Source: Embiotoca jacksoni
Taxonomy: Eukaryota > Chordata > Actinopteri > Embiotocidae
Assembly (NCBI GenBank): GCA_022577435.1
Contig: JAKOON010000008.1
Span: forward strand, 19,117,001 to 19,181,000
Length of the DNA: 64,000 nt
Direction: 5' to 3'
Both the position numbers and the translations under genes were made by a program. This document shows positions 13,701-25,116 of this stretch, piece after piece. The notes beneath the pieces are model-generated. The model was not told where the DNA came from. It did not search any database and was given only the letters and a program-made list of their open reading frames with translations. The first letter of the stretch is position 1; each line of letters begins with the position of its first letter.

Positions 13701-13739
13701 CGAGTTGGCCACCGCTGTCGTCAGGCCACCAATATCCAT
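7749..13739 (-). CDS. grk1: Rhodopsin kinase GRK1, complete in seven exons
   Basis: GRK1 phosphorylates light-activated opsin in photoreceptor outer segments so that arrestin can shut off signalling. Coding exons: 13038-13739, 12287-12414, 11757-11914, 10569-10652, 9551-9675, 8884-9085, 7749-8041. The total is 1692 nt or 563 codons, the human GRK1 length. Seen in the protein: N-terminal receptor-docking helix (MDIGGLTTAVANSAYISARG), RGS-homology domain at about 55-180, glycine loop GKGGFG at 198-203, lysine 220, catalytic YRDLKPEN with D318, the DLG that GRKs have in place of DFG (336-338), APE at 361-363, and the AGC tail. It ends in CTVS, a CaaX box with terminal Ser that favours farnesylation as in GRK1 rather than the geranylgeranylated GRK7. 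The exon 6 acceptor is an unusual GAG. Teleosts have grk1a and grk1b, and I cannot tell which this is. Confidence 0.95.
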
Positions 13740-16443
13740 GGTGACACGGTGGGAAAGAGAGGAGGAGGGAAGGAGAGAGGCGCGAGATGCAGCAAAACGC
13801 CACAGAGAACAGGTGTTAACAAGGAAGCAGAAGTGGAGGCGGACGTCTGCAAGAGGAAGACCGTGGCAGACAAGTAGTAGATACCAGAGGTGTGATGTGG
13901 ATTTGTTCTTCCTCCAGTGACTCAGAAGTGGAGTGTGTCGGACATCTGAGCGTCTGCTCGCTGCAGACAGTCACGGAGAGCTCGGTGGCTTCCCTGTCGG
14001 AGTCCCTTCTCTTCCTCTCACTCACATGCGGACACGCATGCAAATCGACCTGACTCATCACCTTCCTCCAGAGGGATTTATCCGCACTGTATCCACTGTA
14101 ATGCGTTATCCTGTGCTTACCCATGTGCGCGCTGTGTGGAGAAAGACTCAGGGAGCAGGACGGAGAGGAAGGGGAGAGGCTGGAAGTGAAGGGGAGAGGG
14201 AGAGGAGGGATAAATGTGGCATGCGTGTCAGTGGGCTGGTAATGACAGGAATGCAGTGAAGCTGCAGAGAAGAGAGAGAAACTTGTACTGGTTTCCTTTG
14301 GCAGTTTGAAACCTTCTCTGTCCTTCTCTCAGCCAGAGAGAAATACTCAGTCATTCAAAACCTGCCATGAATCTAACAACATAATCGGTACATATTTCCT
14401 TTGTATCTTAACTTCGAGCACAGGGACCTTCACCAATGTACTCTAGTTCAGTTTCATGGTTTCATGGCTTTTCAAGTTTTCACCAATAATGAGTGAATTC
14501 TCACCAGCAGGTGTGCGAAGTGGATTCCTGTAATGAGGCATCCTCAGATTGACCTCATTACCAACATCATATTTCCTCATTCTGTCAGTTTGAAGTTAAT
14601 CAAAGGCTTTTCAAACACATTTTCATAGTTTGGACGATGTTCTTTGCTTTTAAACCATCCGTTCCTTCTGTCCGTGGTTAATGCCATGTTACTTACTTCT
14701 ATCTCAAACAATTACAAAATAACCAGGTTTTAGTGACGCGAGCAGAAAAGCTGCATTTCACTTTTCAATTTAATTTATATGGCGCCAAACCAAAGTGTAA
14801 GTCATCTGAAGGCACTTAACATAGCACAGTCCTTACAGGAGAACATGACAACATTATAGAGAGGAACACCACAACTCTCTCAAGAGTGATAGTGACAAAC
14901 CCAAACGATTGGGAACCACTGGATTAGAGGACTCGTGTTTTAAGATATGATATATTTGAGTCTCAATTGTTTTTTATTTGTTTCTGTAATACAGTTACGC
15001 TCTCAAGTTATCAGTTACGAATTAATTTTCATGTTTCCCCATAGAAAGTACTTCATTATAAAAAGAGTAAAACCAAGTGAGTATTTCTTTGTCATCTTAT
15101 TTTTTAATAAATAACTGAATTAAATTGACAATTTAAAAATACATGAACATTTTAATGGAAAAAAAAGCACTTCTTTGTGGCTCAGTCACGGACACCAACA
15201 CACACATGTATGTAAACTGAAATAGCTTCTCGTACTGCAGGAAAACATTTGAAAATATACAGAAAGGTGTGGCTGTGTTGCACACGTTTACATTGCACAT
15301 TATGATTTATAAGACGAGGTCGTTTACAGCACAGATGTGCTCTCTCCCAGCGTCTTGTTTTTAGTGCAGAGAAGTGCTGAGCAGGCACAGAAGTTTGACA
15401 TTCAGTAGCAACTAGTGCAGGGTTTTCCTCTACATGTTACTTCAGTGAATCGATTCTCGCGAGTATGTGATGTAGTTCTGCTTCAGAACATTGTACTTTA
15501 TCAACATTTTTGCAGTGTGATGTACTTTTCTAAAATTTGACAGGAATTACTGCTGTTTTCTGGTAACACTCGAGTGTTATCACACCTAAATTCACAGTAG
15601 TACAAAGACCAGAATAAACTACAAGTAGAATTGATTAAATACAACACATAGGAGGTGTTTCCTTCAATCAGAAGAAGAATCTGTCATCTGTAATGACCCC
15701 AATCTGAATAAGGTAGAAGTCATAAATAATAATATAATTCAAAGGAAAGATGTAGGCAATTTTTAAATAATAAAAAAAATGCTTCTAAATAGAAGAAAAA
15801 CAAAACATTTTACATTAAGTAGGAAACAATATATGGAGTTCAGTTGAACTGTCAGATTTGGTCCATGTGATTTTGTCAAGGTTGCAAACTTGAGGTTCAA
15901 ACTGCAGAAATTAAAGAATGATTCATATTTTAAAAGTCTGAAAATAATGAAGAGGTAAAACACTAATTTTTATCCTTACACACGTAAGATGCTGTGAAGG
16001 CATCTGAGCTGGAAGGATCTCAAGTCTTTTGTGCTTTTCTATTATACTGCTTCGTTTTTTTCGTTCTTTAAGTCTTCAACATTTTGCCCAAAGAGTGATG
16101 GGATTCAGTAATGTTGTAATTCTCCTGAAATGATCTAAAACTATTCTAGTTTGTGGAATCAAATACAGTACAAGGTATATCGGACCTACAGTATGATGTA
16201 TGTAACACTGGCAAAGCAGAGGACCTTTATAACAGTCTGAAGGAGCCATGTTCAAGAATCTCAAGTCAAAATGTGGCAAATGATTATTTTCTCTCCTCTA
16301 AAGCAGCGTATTGAGTCTTAAATCAAGAAGAAAAGAAGAAGAGGGAGATTTGGTCCAGCAGGAATGAAGTAAGACTTCTTGTGACCCCGCTGCCAGCTTT
16401 GGAAAACCTACGTTGAAACCATTTGACCCGGAAGTCGGTTTGG
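13740..16443. other. Region between grk1 and tmco3; no tfdp1 or atp4b exon seen
   Basis: This 2.7-kb interval contains the grk1 promoter and 5' UTR (just above 13739) and the tmco3 3' UTR (just below 16444). Tandem minus-strand genes flank it. In human, TFDP1 and ATP4B lie at this place. I saw no exon of either on either strand. A fragment of a dispersed repeat sits at about 14755-14935. No clear photoreceptor CRX-type site was found close to the grk1 start. Confidence 0.6.
14755..14935. repeat. Fragment of a common teleost dispersed repeat
   Basis: The stretch beginning CAATTTAATTTATATGGCGC, followed by a segment with AAGGCACTTAACATAG and AACAACTC-like runs, resembles a repeat very abundant in teleost genomes (consensus containing TTTATATAGCGCCAAATCA, from memory). 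It is diverged and apparently truncated. The family name cannot be fixed without a repeat library. Confidence 0.5.
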
Positions 16444-19400
16444 TCATGTGACCATTTTGCGTTCGGTGCGAGAGACCCATTTGTGCGTGGTGACTCTCCA
16501 CAGCAGTGGAGCGAGCAGCAAACTGAGAGTGGTGACACTGAGGACCAGCAGGTACACCTGAGCAGAAACACAGAGGCATAAAAAACAAAGTCTCAAAAGG
16601 TTATTATTTTATTTTAAGTCTAATTGTTGAGCACGATCCCCGACAGCTACACTTTTCCAATACTCTACAAAATCATACATGTGGGCAATGGCCATTATTT
16701 TGTATCTTTTTTTTTCCAGAAAACGTTGCAAGATCCCCGTCAGTGAAAATCAAGTTTTTAACATTGTTAAGTCCATGTGGATTTGCAGCCCTACTTTCTT
16801 TAAAGAACACTTTCTTTCTTTAAAACCGAGGTTGCAAGGTGTTTCACTCAAGGAAGCACATAAATAGGAAAGAAAACAGTAAAAGGACATAAAAACAAAC
16901 CGGAGAACCTCTGACCTTTCTGACCCCTTCTCTGCCTGAATAGTAAAATAACTGTCAACACTTTCATTCCATCACTGACCTCTCTGGAGATGATGCCAGC
17001 TCGACGCGCGCGGCTGCCCAACACGAAGGAGAACTCGCTGACTTGAGCCAGACCTGCCGAGACGATCCACCGTATGTGTCGAGAGCTCGGAGGCAGGATG
17101 ACCGACAGCACCAGCACGGCCATCATGAACTGGAAGGGAAACGAGGAGTCGAGTGGACAAGACACTAGAACCGTGGAGGAAAAACAGCAAAAAAAAAAGA
17201 GAGAGAACTACCTACCTTCATGATGACAAGTGTGAGTGTTAACACCAGCAGGATGGTGAGTTCGTACAGCACAAACGTCGGGAACACGTGGAGACCTGCA
17301 GCATCACAGACCAGACAGAGAGAAGTCGGACTTAAATGATACTAAAGTGCAACGCAATCATAAACCTGAGATCCGTCGTGTTGAAACTGACCAATAGAAG
17401 CAAAGAAGATGATGGCAAGGAAATCTCTGATTGGCTCGATGCATCCCATAACTTCGGCTGTGACCATGTGACCCTGTGAGGACAGCAAAGCTCCAGCCAG
17501 GAAACAGCCCAGCTCCATAGAAACATCCAGAAACTCAGTTACCTGGAGCGACAGTCAGCGGGAGAAAAATCAACACGTGAAACTCCTTCACAACCGGTTT
17601 AAAATATTGAATCATACTAATAAATAAATAAATACTGAAGGGGACTTCATGTAAGAATAGACAATAAAAGAAAGAGCATACCGTCAGCATGAAAAAGACA
17701 AAAGCTGCCATCCCCAGCACCAGGATCTCCTTGTTGCCTTTGCTCTCAGTGTGCAGCTTCTTGTAATAGGGAGCAATAAGGAAGGATCTGAGCAACAAAC
17801 ACAGCAGCAGCACCGCAACCAGAGACACCAGGACTTGAGCCAGGAGATACAGCACGCGGAGGCTTCCAAACAGGAAGCTGTGGTGCAGAGAGGCGACAGC
17901 AGATTTACAATGAAGCGTGTGTGCGTCTGTGTTTGGAGGAGAGAAGACGCACGCAAGAACAATGCAGACGAACTGACCTGTCCAAGTCTCCACTCTGGGC
18001 CTGGATCAGAGTCGGCATGGCGGCGATGAAGAGGCCCAGCTGAACGTCTTGCATCACCAACATCCCGAGGAGAACGCTGCTGTAGTCCAGGTCACCTGCC
18101 ACACACACATGCATTTCTGTGTAGTTATAGTGCAGCACCGTATTGGATTTTACTGGTATGAGCGGCTCTTTTTTTGTAAAGAGTCTCTTAACTTAGGTAA
18201 AAAAAATATCTCAATTACACACAACTTGTTTTTTTTAATGCTTTGAACCCTCACACATACCTTCCTTGTCCCCCCGGCTTCCTCCGGCTAGGAAGCGGGA
18301 CACCAGTGGGGTACTGGACAGGGACAGACAAGTGGAAATGAAGACAGTCTGTGTGGGTCGAATCCGCAGGATTTGTCCCCACAGCAAACCGGCCCCCACC
18401 ATCAGCAGACTCAGGTAGCACGACCCCTGGACGGAGGTCTTCCACACCTACGCACACATACAAACAGTCACGTTTCCATCAGTTGAAAACACATCACACT
18501 GACTTCTATTCATTTCCTTCCTTACAACAAGTAATAAACCTCATCGTCACTTTAAACCAACCTTCATGATAAAAGTTAAAGGATTTTTGTTAACTGACTT
18601 TTTGTCCCCAATGTGAGGCGAGTCTCTCTAATGTGACATGTTTATGTCCCCAAAATAAACACACACACACACATATTATTAATATTAGTGACTTGTGTAC
18701 AGTCTTGCAAAACAAACAAATGAACGTCATGGGAAAACTTTATTCCCAAAATAAAGTCCTTCTCATTTACCTTTCGAAGGCGCTCAGGTGAGAACTCCAG
18801 TCCCACCACAAACAGGGTGAAGAACACACCCAACTCCCCCAGAGTCTCCACCTGAACCATAGACTGCAAGACACAGCCAGACACAGACATGAACACCGAG
18901 AACAAAAACCACAGGAAGACTGGCATCGTCCTGTAATCTGATCTGACCTTGATGCTGTTGAGACCGGAAGGACCGAGCAGAACCCCGCAGATGATGTATC
19001 CAAACATGGGAGGAAGACCCACCAGAGTGCAAATCCAGCCACAGGGCAGAGACAGCATCACCACCGACACCAGGTCCTGCATATACAGGTAGTAGAAACT
19101 TTCAGGACGGTTGAACTGCATCAAACAGAGGAAACTATACTAATCTCAGCATTATTCTTCACACTTCTTATACAGCCGGGATAAAACGGGATCCGAGCTG
19201 AGTGGGAGCAACAGCTGACCTTGATGAAGTGATGGTCGGCTCTGGGCATTGTGGAGTCTCGAGGTTTCGTCAGCACATACTGGTTGTTCTGTGAGTCAAT
19301 GAGCATGCTCAGTCCCAGGTCATCCTCCACTTCTTTCTGCCTGGACTTGTTCTTCCTCTTCCCTCCGTTCTCCTCGTCTTCCTCCACCCTCAGCACCGCC

Positions 19401-21511
19401 TCCACATTCACTCCTTTCATCTACACAATTAGAGAACGTTACTATTCACTCTCCAAATTATCGTTCCCCAAAATCTGTGGAAGCGGTCGTTACCTGACCT
19501 GTTTGTTGTTGTCGAAGGCGTGCTCCTCGATCTCCTCCTCCAGTCGGTCCGCTGCCTTCCTCACGTCCTCCAGGATCTCATCCAGCATGGACAGGGTCTT
19601 GTTCTGAGCCAAAGCGCTCTTAAGCGCTTCCTGCTGGTGCTTCTCAGCAGCCACCAACTCCACGTACTCCTGCTCCTCCTGAAGGGTGACAACAAACCCG
19701 ACAGCTCAGCAAACGAGACACATATTAACATGAAGATGCATGTGGCAGCGTACACATTCAGAAAACTAATGCTGCATACACTCATAGGACATATAGTATA
19801 GCATACGTGATATCACTCCATCTTTGATGGCGACATGGTTGAAATCAATATTCTCATTCATCACATACATCACCAAACGGTCCAAAAAAAACCCCACAAA
19901 ATCCAAAGTTGTTAAATGACAGTTTGTTTAAAATCATTCATTTGGACAACAACATTTTACAGATTGATACCATGATGAGGTCCTGACTAGAGCGGATTAT
20001 TTGATTCGCTGATCGACTGATTTTTAATCAACATTTCTGGTAATGAATTACAATTGTTTAATTAATGAAGAAAAATGACGAGTTTTCTGATTAATGTCGA
20101 TGTGAATATGTGCTGTTTATATGAGTTTTATATTATATTAGTATAAAGTTTTATTCTGCTGCTCAGGCACTTTTCACTTTTTCTTGACATTTTATAGACA
20201 AAAAAAAAAAAAAAAAAATGAATCAGTCAACCTAGAAAACTGTTTGAATTAGTTATTTAGTGATGAAAATAATTAGGTGCATCTTCACAAAATGTCTCCA
20301 AAACTCAATCTTACTTCACTTCGACGGAGTGAATAGAGTTCAGTGAAACAGCTCACCTTTATCGCTGCCTCCCTGAGGCCCTCCAGCCTCTGTCTGCTGC
20401 TCTCCTTCATGTTGACCACATCCTTGTAGTCTCCCTGCAGCGCCCTCTGCAGGCCGTGAACCGCCTGGAACACCAGGTGCTCGCTCTCATTCAGCTCCCT
20501 CTGGAAAACCTCCAGAGTGTGAACCTTAAAGCAGACAGAGAACAGCAGTCAGTAAAGTATCAGACATCCTCTTTTACTGAAGCCCCTGTTCAGTGCAGTT
20601 AATATAAATTCGTCAGAGACTGGACGTGATCAGAAGGACAAAAAAAAAGATCCAGATGAAAGTAGGTTAAAACAGGAAGAGAAGACATTACTGTGAGAAA
20701 TATAATTTAGGTGATTTGACTTGAAATATTTTAGTGAGTCAGCAATAAGTAATGTGCCATCATCTAATAAAGAGATGAAACAGATAGTAAATTACTTCAT
20801 TATTCAATTGGCAGAAAATTAAGTAGCCAGAATTGTAATAATTATTTACAGTAAGTGAGATCCTTTTCTGTTTTATAACATTTATAATTTAATATTTTGG
20901 GTTGGGGGCCATTGGTTAGACACAACAAGCAATTTCAGGACATCTAAAGAGACTTTTTTTTTTTTTCTATTTTCTGATCTTTTATAGACTAGTATTGATT
21001 GATTTATCCAAAAATAAATAAACAACTTATTAATGCACAATGAATGTAATTATTAGCTGCAGCTCTAACTAACCAGGCCATCTCCTCCGTATATACGAAA
21101 CCTGAAGTGTGAAATATAAACATCTTTTATTGTTGTGCAGGAGGATGAAAGGCTATGAAAAGTATAGTTTAAAAGTCTCTTAAAAAAGTAAGTGTATTAC
21201 GACCCCAGTAGGAGGCCTTTTGGTCCATCCTGTGTTTATTCTGAGTCTGGTACCTGGAATATTTTCTCGGGTTCAGAAAGGCCTCGATCTCTTCCAACAG
21301 CATCAGCAGCCGCTGCCAGCTTCTTGACAACCACATTCTTCTGACGCAGGAGACCAACCAGACGCTTGCAGTTGCCGGCCAACCAGCTGTGGCCGTGTGT
21401 TGGCCCCTTGCTCCGATAGAGCTTGATGGCATGCTGGGCCACCTGGTCCTTCTGCAGCACAGCAAGTGCCCCCGCCAGGCCAAGGCACAGCATCCAACAC
21501 ACAACCTGCAT
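16444..21511 (-). CDS. tmco3: TMCO3, CPA2-type cation/proton exchanger-like membrane protein, complete
   Basis: TMCO3 has a luminal or extracellular coiled-coil N-terminus and a sodium/hydrogen-exchanger (CPA2) membrane domain; its transport role is little studied. Coding exons: 21254-21511, 20357-20524, 19499-19678, 19220-19420, 18948-19076, 18771-18863, 18261-18447, 17978-18095, 17682-17877, 17392-17542, 17216-17295, 16980-17129, 16444-16557. They sum to 2025 nt, 674 codons (human about 677). The start at 21509-21511 opens a signal peptide, MQVVCWMLCLGLAGALA. Residues about 85-230 are heptad-rich (ERELNESE-like and RKAADRLEEEIEEHAF). The membrane part begins near VVMLSLPCGW, with FGYIICGVLLGPSGLNSI and later GLAQVSEFSFVLGSRARRAG, both near-identical to human. 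An acceptor at 21567/21568 shows that at least one 5' UTR exon lies upstream. All introns are GT-AG. Confidence 0.95.
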
Positions 21512-21567
21512 CCAAAGCTGTGCTTCCGTCTTCACCAGGGTGTGAGGTTTGATGAAGAGCACGTGAC

Positions 21568-23900
21568 CTGAGAGTGGAAAAAGAAAAGAGCAGGGCAGAT
21601 TAGGGCAGGTCAAGCATGATTGTTAGTAAAAGATTATCCATTCAGAGGCAAATATGACGTTTTACATACTCGACTAGAATTGCTGTGAACCAGCTAAGTT
21701 GCAGTTTACATCCATATCGGTCCAGACTCTTAAAATAGATGTATTGAAGACGTTGAAGGAATCTTTATTATATATTCACATACATGGCCGATAAAGCTGA
21801 TTGGTTGTGCACGATACTTAAAATGCGGCTGTTGCTGCAAAGAAGCTACAAATTACAAAGCATTGGATGTTTCACACACATCTTCAACCTGGCGGCACAA
21901 AGGATCTATACAATCAGCACAGTTTCAAGGTGGATCATCAACATCTGAAATACGGTCACAATCTCCCCTTCTGGTCCCGAGTTATGGTTTTGAATAATGA
22001 CCAGAAATAAGTTTTGCAGAAAATGAAGATGTCAGTGACGTTGACCTTTGACCTTTTTGATGTAAAATGTCATCAATTCAACATTTTATCCAATTTACAT
22101 ATTTGTGTGACATTTTGTTACAACCACTGTATGAATTCTGTAGTTGTGGCCACAACCATGTTTAGTGAGGTCACAGTGACCTTTGTGCCAAATGTGATGA
22201 AATCCCCCCTCCCCCCGAGACGTTCCCAAGACATCACCTTAGTTAGAACTGCACAGACAACCTAAAAAAAAATAATGACTCCAGCGGGGACGATCACCGT
22301 CGTGGAGGAATAACAAGTGCAGCGACTTCAGAGAGGCAGTAAGTGCAAGAAAAGATGTCGGCAGAATTTAAAGAAGAAGCCTCGACATATTTTTAATTTT
22401 TCTTATTGTTAATAAATCCACTAAAAAAACAAATTTACAATGAAACATTTGCTCTAACATACATCTTCTGTGTGACCAAAACTATGTCCTCTCTGTAGGA
22501 TTTCTTGACAACACCAAAATGATAGATAAACAGAAATGATCAGTCGTTGCCTTAAAATAATTTCTCCCACCTAGTTAGATACTCTCCATGTGGGCCACTC
22601 TGTGCTTCTGACTATCTCAACACACCGTTTAATCTCCATGCAGGGTGTGGTCACAGCTGAACACCTGTGTATGCTCACCTGTGCCCTGTGTCCTGTTTCC
22701 TGTCTTACCGGCTGCTCTAAACTGTCTAATTGCATGTTGACTTCACTGAACCCATCACATGTATAAATTCCAGCTCTTGCTCGCCTTCCTGCCAACACCG
22801 AATGTGACGATGTTGCATTTCTATTAACCCTTGAAAAACAAATAGTCTGACAACAGTGCTAATTTACTTTTACACAAAATCTTTTATCACATCACCACAC
22901 TGACCGACGGCATTTAACTCACAGGCGAGCTGGTCCGCACCTTCGTGAGCATGAGTCAGTCCGAGTGATCTTTACTTTCCAAACTCCTCCTCTGTCCTTC
23001 TTCCTACGACTGGACTGCAGCCACTCTTCTACTGTTGAAATCAGTGGAGCCACTGTTCAAAAGAACAATTACACACACACACACACACAGATATATTATA
23101 AAGTAGTCCGACATGTGACACAACATATTTCCCCCTTTTAGATGAGAATCCAGACACAACTCAGTAACAAAAACTTTACATGAAATTTGAACATTTAAAC
23201 AAGTAGTCAGATCATTTACCAAAATAAAAGTGATAACATCACATGATAAAAAAAAATAGTCCATTGCAAGTAAAATGGAAAAAGCTGCAAGGTTTTATAA
23301 GTAGAAGTCCCCATTATGTAGTAGTACGTCATTATTACTATTACTGATACATTAACATGAAAGTTTAATGCTGTTGGTAGTTTAGCAGGAGCTAATCTCA
23401 TTAGCTTCATATACTTTGTTGGGTGGTTTAAACATATATATGAAAAAAAACCCATCATATATCATATGCTTGTTTGTATGGAAAAGCTTTAAATTTCACA
23501 TTTCACTCTAAAACGTAGCAGAGCACAAAATACAGAGGCAATAATCACGTAAAGTACAAACAGTGATTAACTACAAGTACTTTCCACCATTGATCTCCAC
23601 TTAAGGGTTGTTCTACAACCAAGTATACATATTTAAAATACAAATACACACAGTTGAATACGAATATTTAAAAAAAAAAGGAAAAAAAGAAAAGAAAATG
23701 CGCCATTCCCACAACGTAAACATCATACGGAGCTGAACGCACACCCCAGACATGACATGATGTGTCACACACACACCAGGAAACCATCCGTTTTAATCGG
23801 TGTCCCGCACACCTAAAAGTCCTTTCAGGGAGGATTTCAATGGAAGCAGATGAATAAAGAAAAACTGGAACTACCTGAGAAATGCGTGTCTGTCCTGTCT
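21568..23900. other. 5' UTR intron region of tmco3; no coding exon
   Basis: The first coding exon of tmco3 begins at a splice acceptor (exon side ends at 21567), so this interval is probably intron leading to an untranslated first exon near the GC-rich region at about 23.9 kb. It contains one copy of a dispersed repeat (21872-22260) and a short (AC)n tract near 23070-23090. No open frame here looks like a gene. Confidence 0.5.
21872..22260. repeat. Dispersed repeat copy A, carrying a DR1-like element
   Basis: It shares ordered blocks with the copy at 53760-54060: CACACACATCTTCAACCTG, TGACCTTTGACCTTT, a TTGTGTGA...TTTTGT block, ATGAATTCTG and a GA-rich CCAAGACATCAC-type block. The similarity is interrupted and diverged, so these are two old copies of one family. 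TGACCTTTGACCT at 22042-22054 is a perfect DR1 nuclear-receptor motif on the minus strand. The family resembles a repeat widespread in teleosts, but I cannot name it. Confidence 0.6.
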
Positions 23901-24605
23901 CTCAGCTCCGCGACCGAAGCAGCGCAAGAGGAAGGGAACAATCATGCTGTTGTGCCGCACCACCACCACCACCACCTCCTCCTCCTCCTCCACCCCCACC
24001 CTCCTCCTCCTCCTCCCCTCCTGCCACATAGCTGCAGCCAGCGTCGGTGCAGGCGTTCACCGCTTTACTTGGCGACCAACTTCATGTTTACTTCGACCTC
24101 CAGCCAGCCGTCGGTGTGTTCCCGCTAAGCACACCGGGTGGAGGCTAACGAGCCTCGGATCCAGGTAAGACGACCCGCCGCCGCCGTCGGTGAACCCCCC
24201 CTCCTCCTCCTCCGCTCCCCCCGACGGAAGCTGGCTCACTTTCAGTGCGGATAAAGTTCAACGGTGTGTTACTGCGAGTAAAGCTAAGTTTTAGCCTCTG
24301 AATTCCTGCGAGCTGTCAGACCAGCTCCAGCCAGCTGAGTCCGCACGCTCCCCGTGACACGACGCTCCCGGAACTTCGCTGACATTAGCGGATAAGTAGC
24401 TGTCATGTGCGCCGGTGGACGGAAGGCGAGTTTTCTGGAAACAGCTCCTCGGAGCATGTTGTTAAAAAAAAAAACAACAACAACAACAACATAAACCGCA
24501 GCTGAAACTTAATCAATTGTTTCCCTCTTGTCTGAATATAATTGTGTCGCTGTAGTTCAGATCTATCTTCAGATTACTTCCGAAACATCTCCCGTCAGAT
24601 TTGAT

Positions 24606-24619
24606 ATGGGAGTTGTAGT
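24606..24619 (-). promoter_or_regulatory. ZNF143-type (SBS) promoter motif, minus strand
   Basis: ATGGGAGTTGTAGT on the plus strand reads ACTACAACTCCCAT on the minus strand, the core of the ZNF143/THAP11 binding sequence common in housekeeping and bidirectional vertebrate promoters. It faces tmco3. The match is by eye. Confidence 0.55.
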
Positions 24620-25009
24620 TTTCACACGTTGTGTATTTTCCGCTCGACCGTGCAAGTGCGGGTTGATTTGTGGCAGCGCTTCTCGGATTAAATTGTTGTT
24701 GTTGTTTTTTTGACACATCTTAGCAGTTATTTAACACGATATGGTTTCTTTAAAAACAACAAAAAATATGATTCAAAGTAGTTGCACGAGTTTTCATCCT
24801 TAATTCTTGCTGAAAACCAAACTTCAGGTGTTGTACCATTGTGTATTAGCCACGGAGAAGTACTGGGGCCTTTTCCCTTTTGAATTGGGTCACATTGAGA
24901 GACGCGTATATTTATGATAAAGTCAAGTGTTTTGCCGAAACCGCTGTCAACAAATGCAAAATGCTGTTGTATCCAAAACAGAGGGCCTGTTGAATTTCAG
25001 CGCCACGGA

Positions 25010-25029
25010 ACTACATTTCCCATGATTCC
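25010..25029 (+). promoter_or_regulatory. ZNF143-type (SBS) promoter motif, plus strand
   Basis: ACTACATTTCCCATGATTCC matches the SBS consensus ACTACAnnTCCCAnnATnC closely. It ends 87 bases upstream of the dcun1d2 initiator codon and is oriented toward that gene. Confidence 0.65.
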
Positions 25030-25058
25030 TAGGGCTCACACAGTAGCGCAGTTCTTTT

Positions 25059-25070
25059 CGCGCATGCGCA
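25059..25070. promoter_or_regulatory. NRF1-type palindrome upstream of dcun1d2
   Basis: CGCGCATGCGCA matches the NRF1 consensus YGCGCATGCGCR. It lies about 47 bases upstream of the dcun1d2 ATG and 30 bases after the ZNF143-type site, a usual arrangement for a TATA-less promoter. Confidence 0.65.
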
Positions 25071-25116
25071 CCACGGGTAATTGGATATCAAGTTGACCAA
25101 AACAGCGGGTGATAAA

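Noticed and set aside
12975..13877. 300-residue plus-strand open frame
   Set aside because: It is the antisense of grk1 exon 1, which codes on the minus strand with clear family identity. The plus-strand translation resembles nothing known.
23850..24168. Open frames with Thr/Ser/Pro/His runs
   Set aside because: They are products of (CCA)n and (TCC)n tracts in the GC-rich promoter region, with no family similarity and no exon structure.
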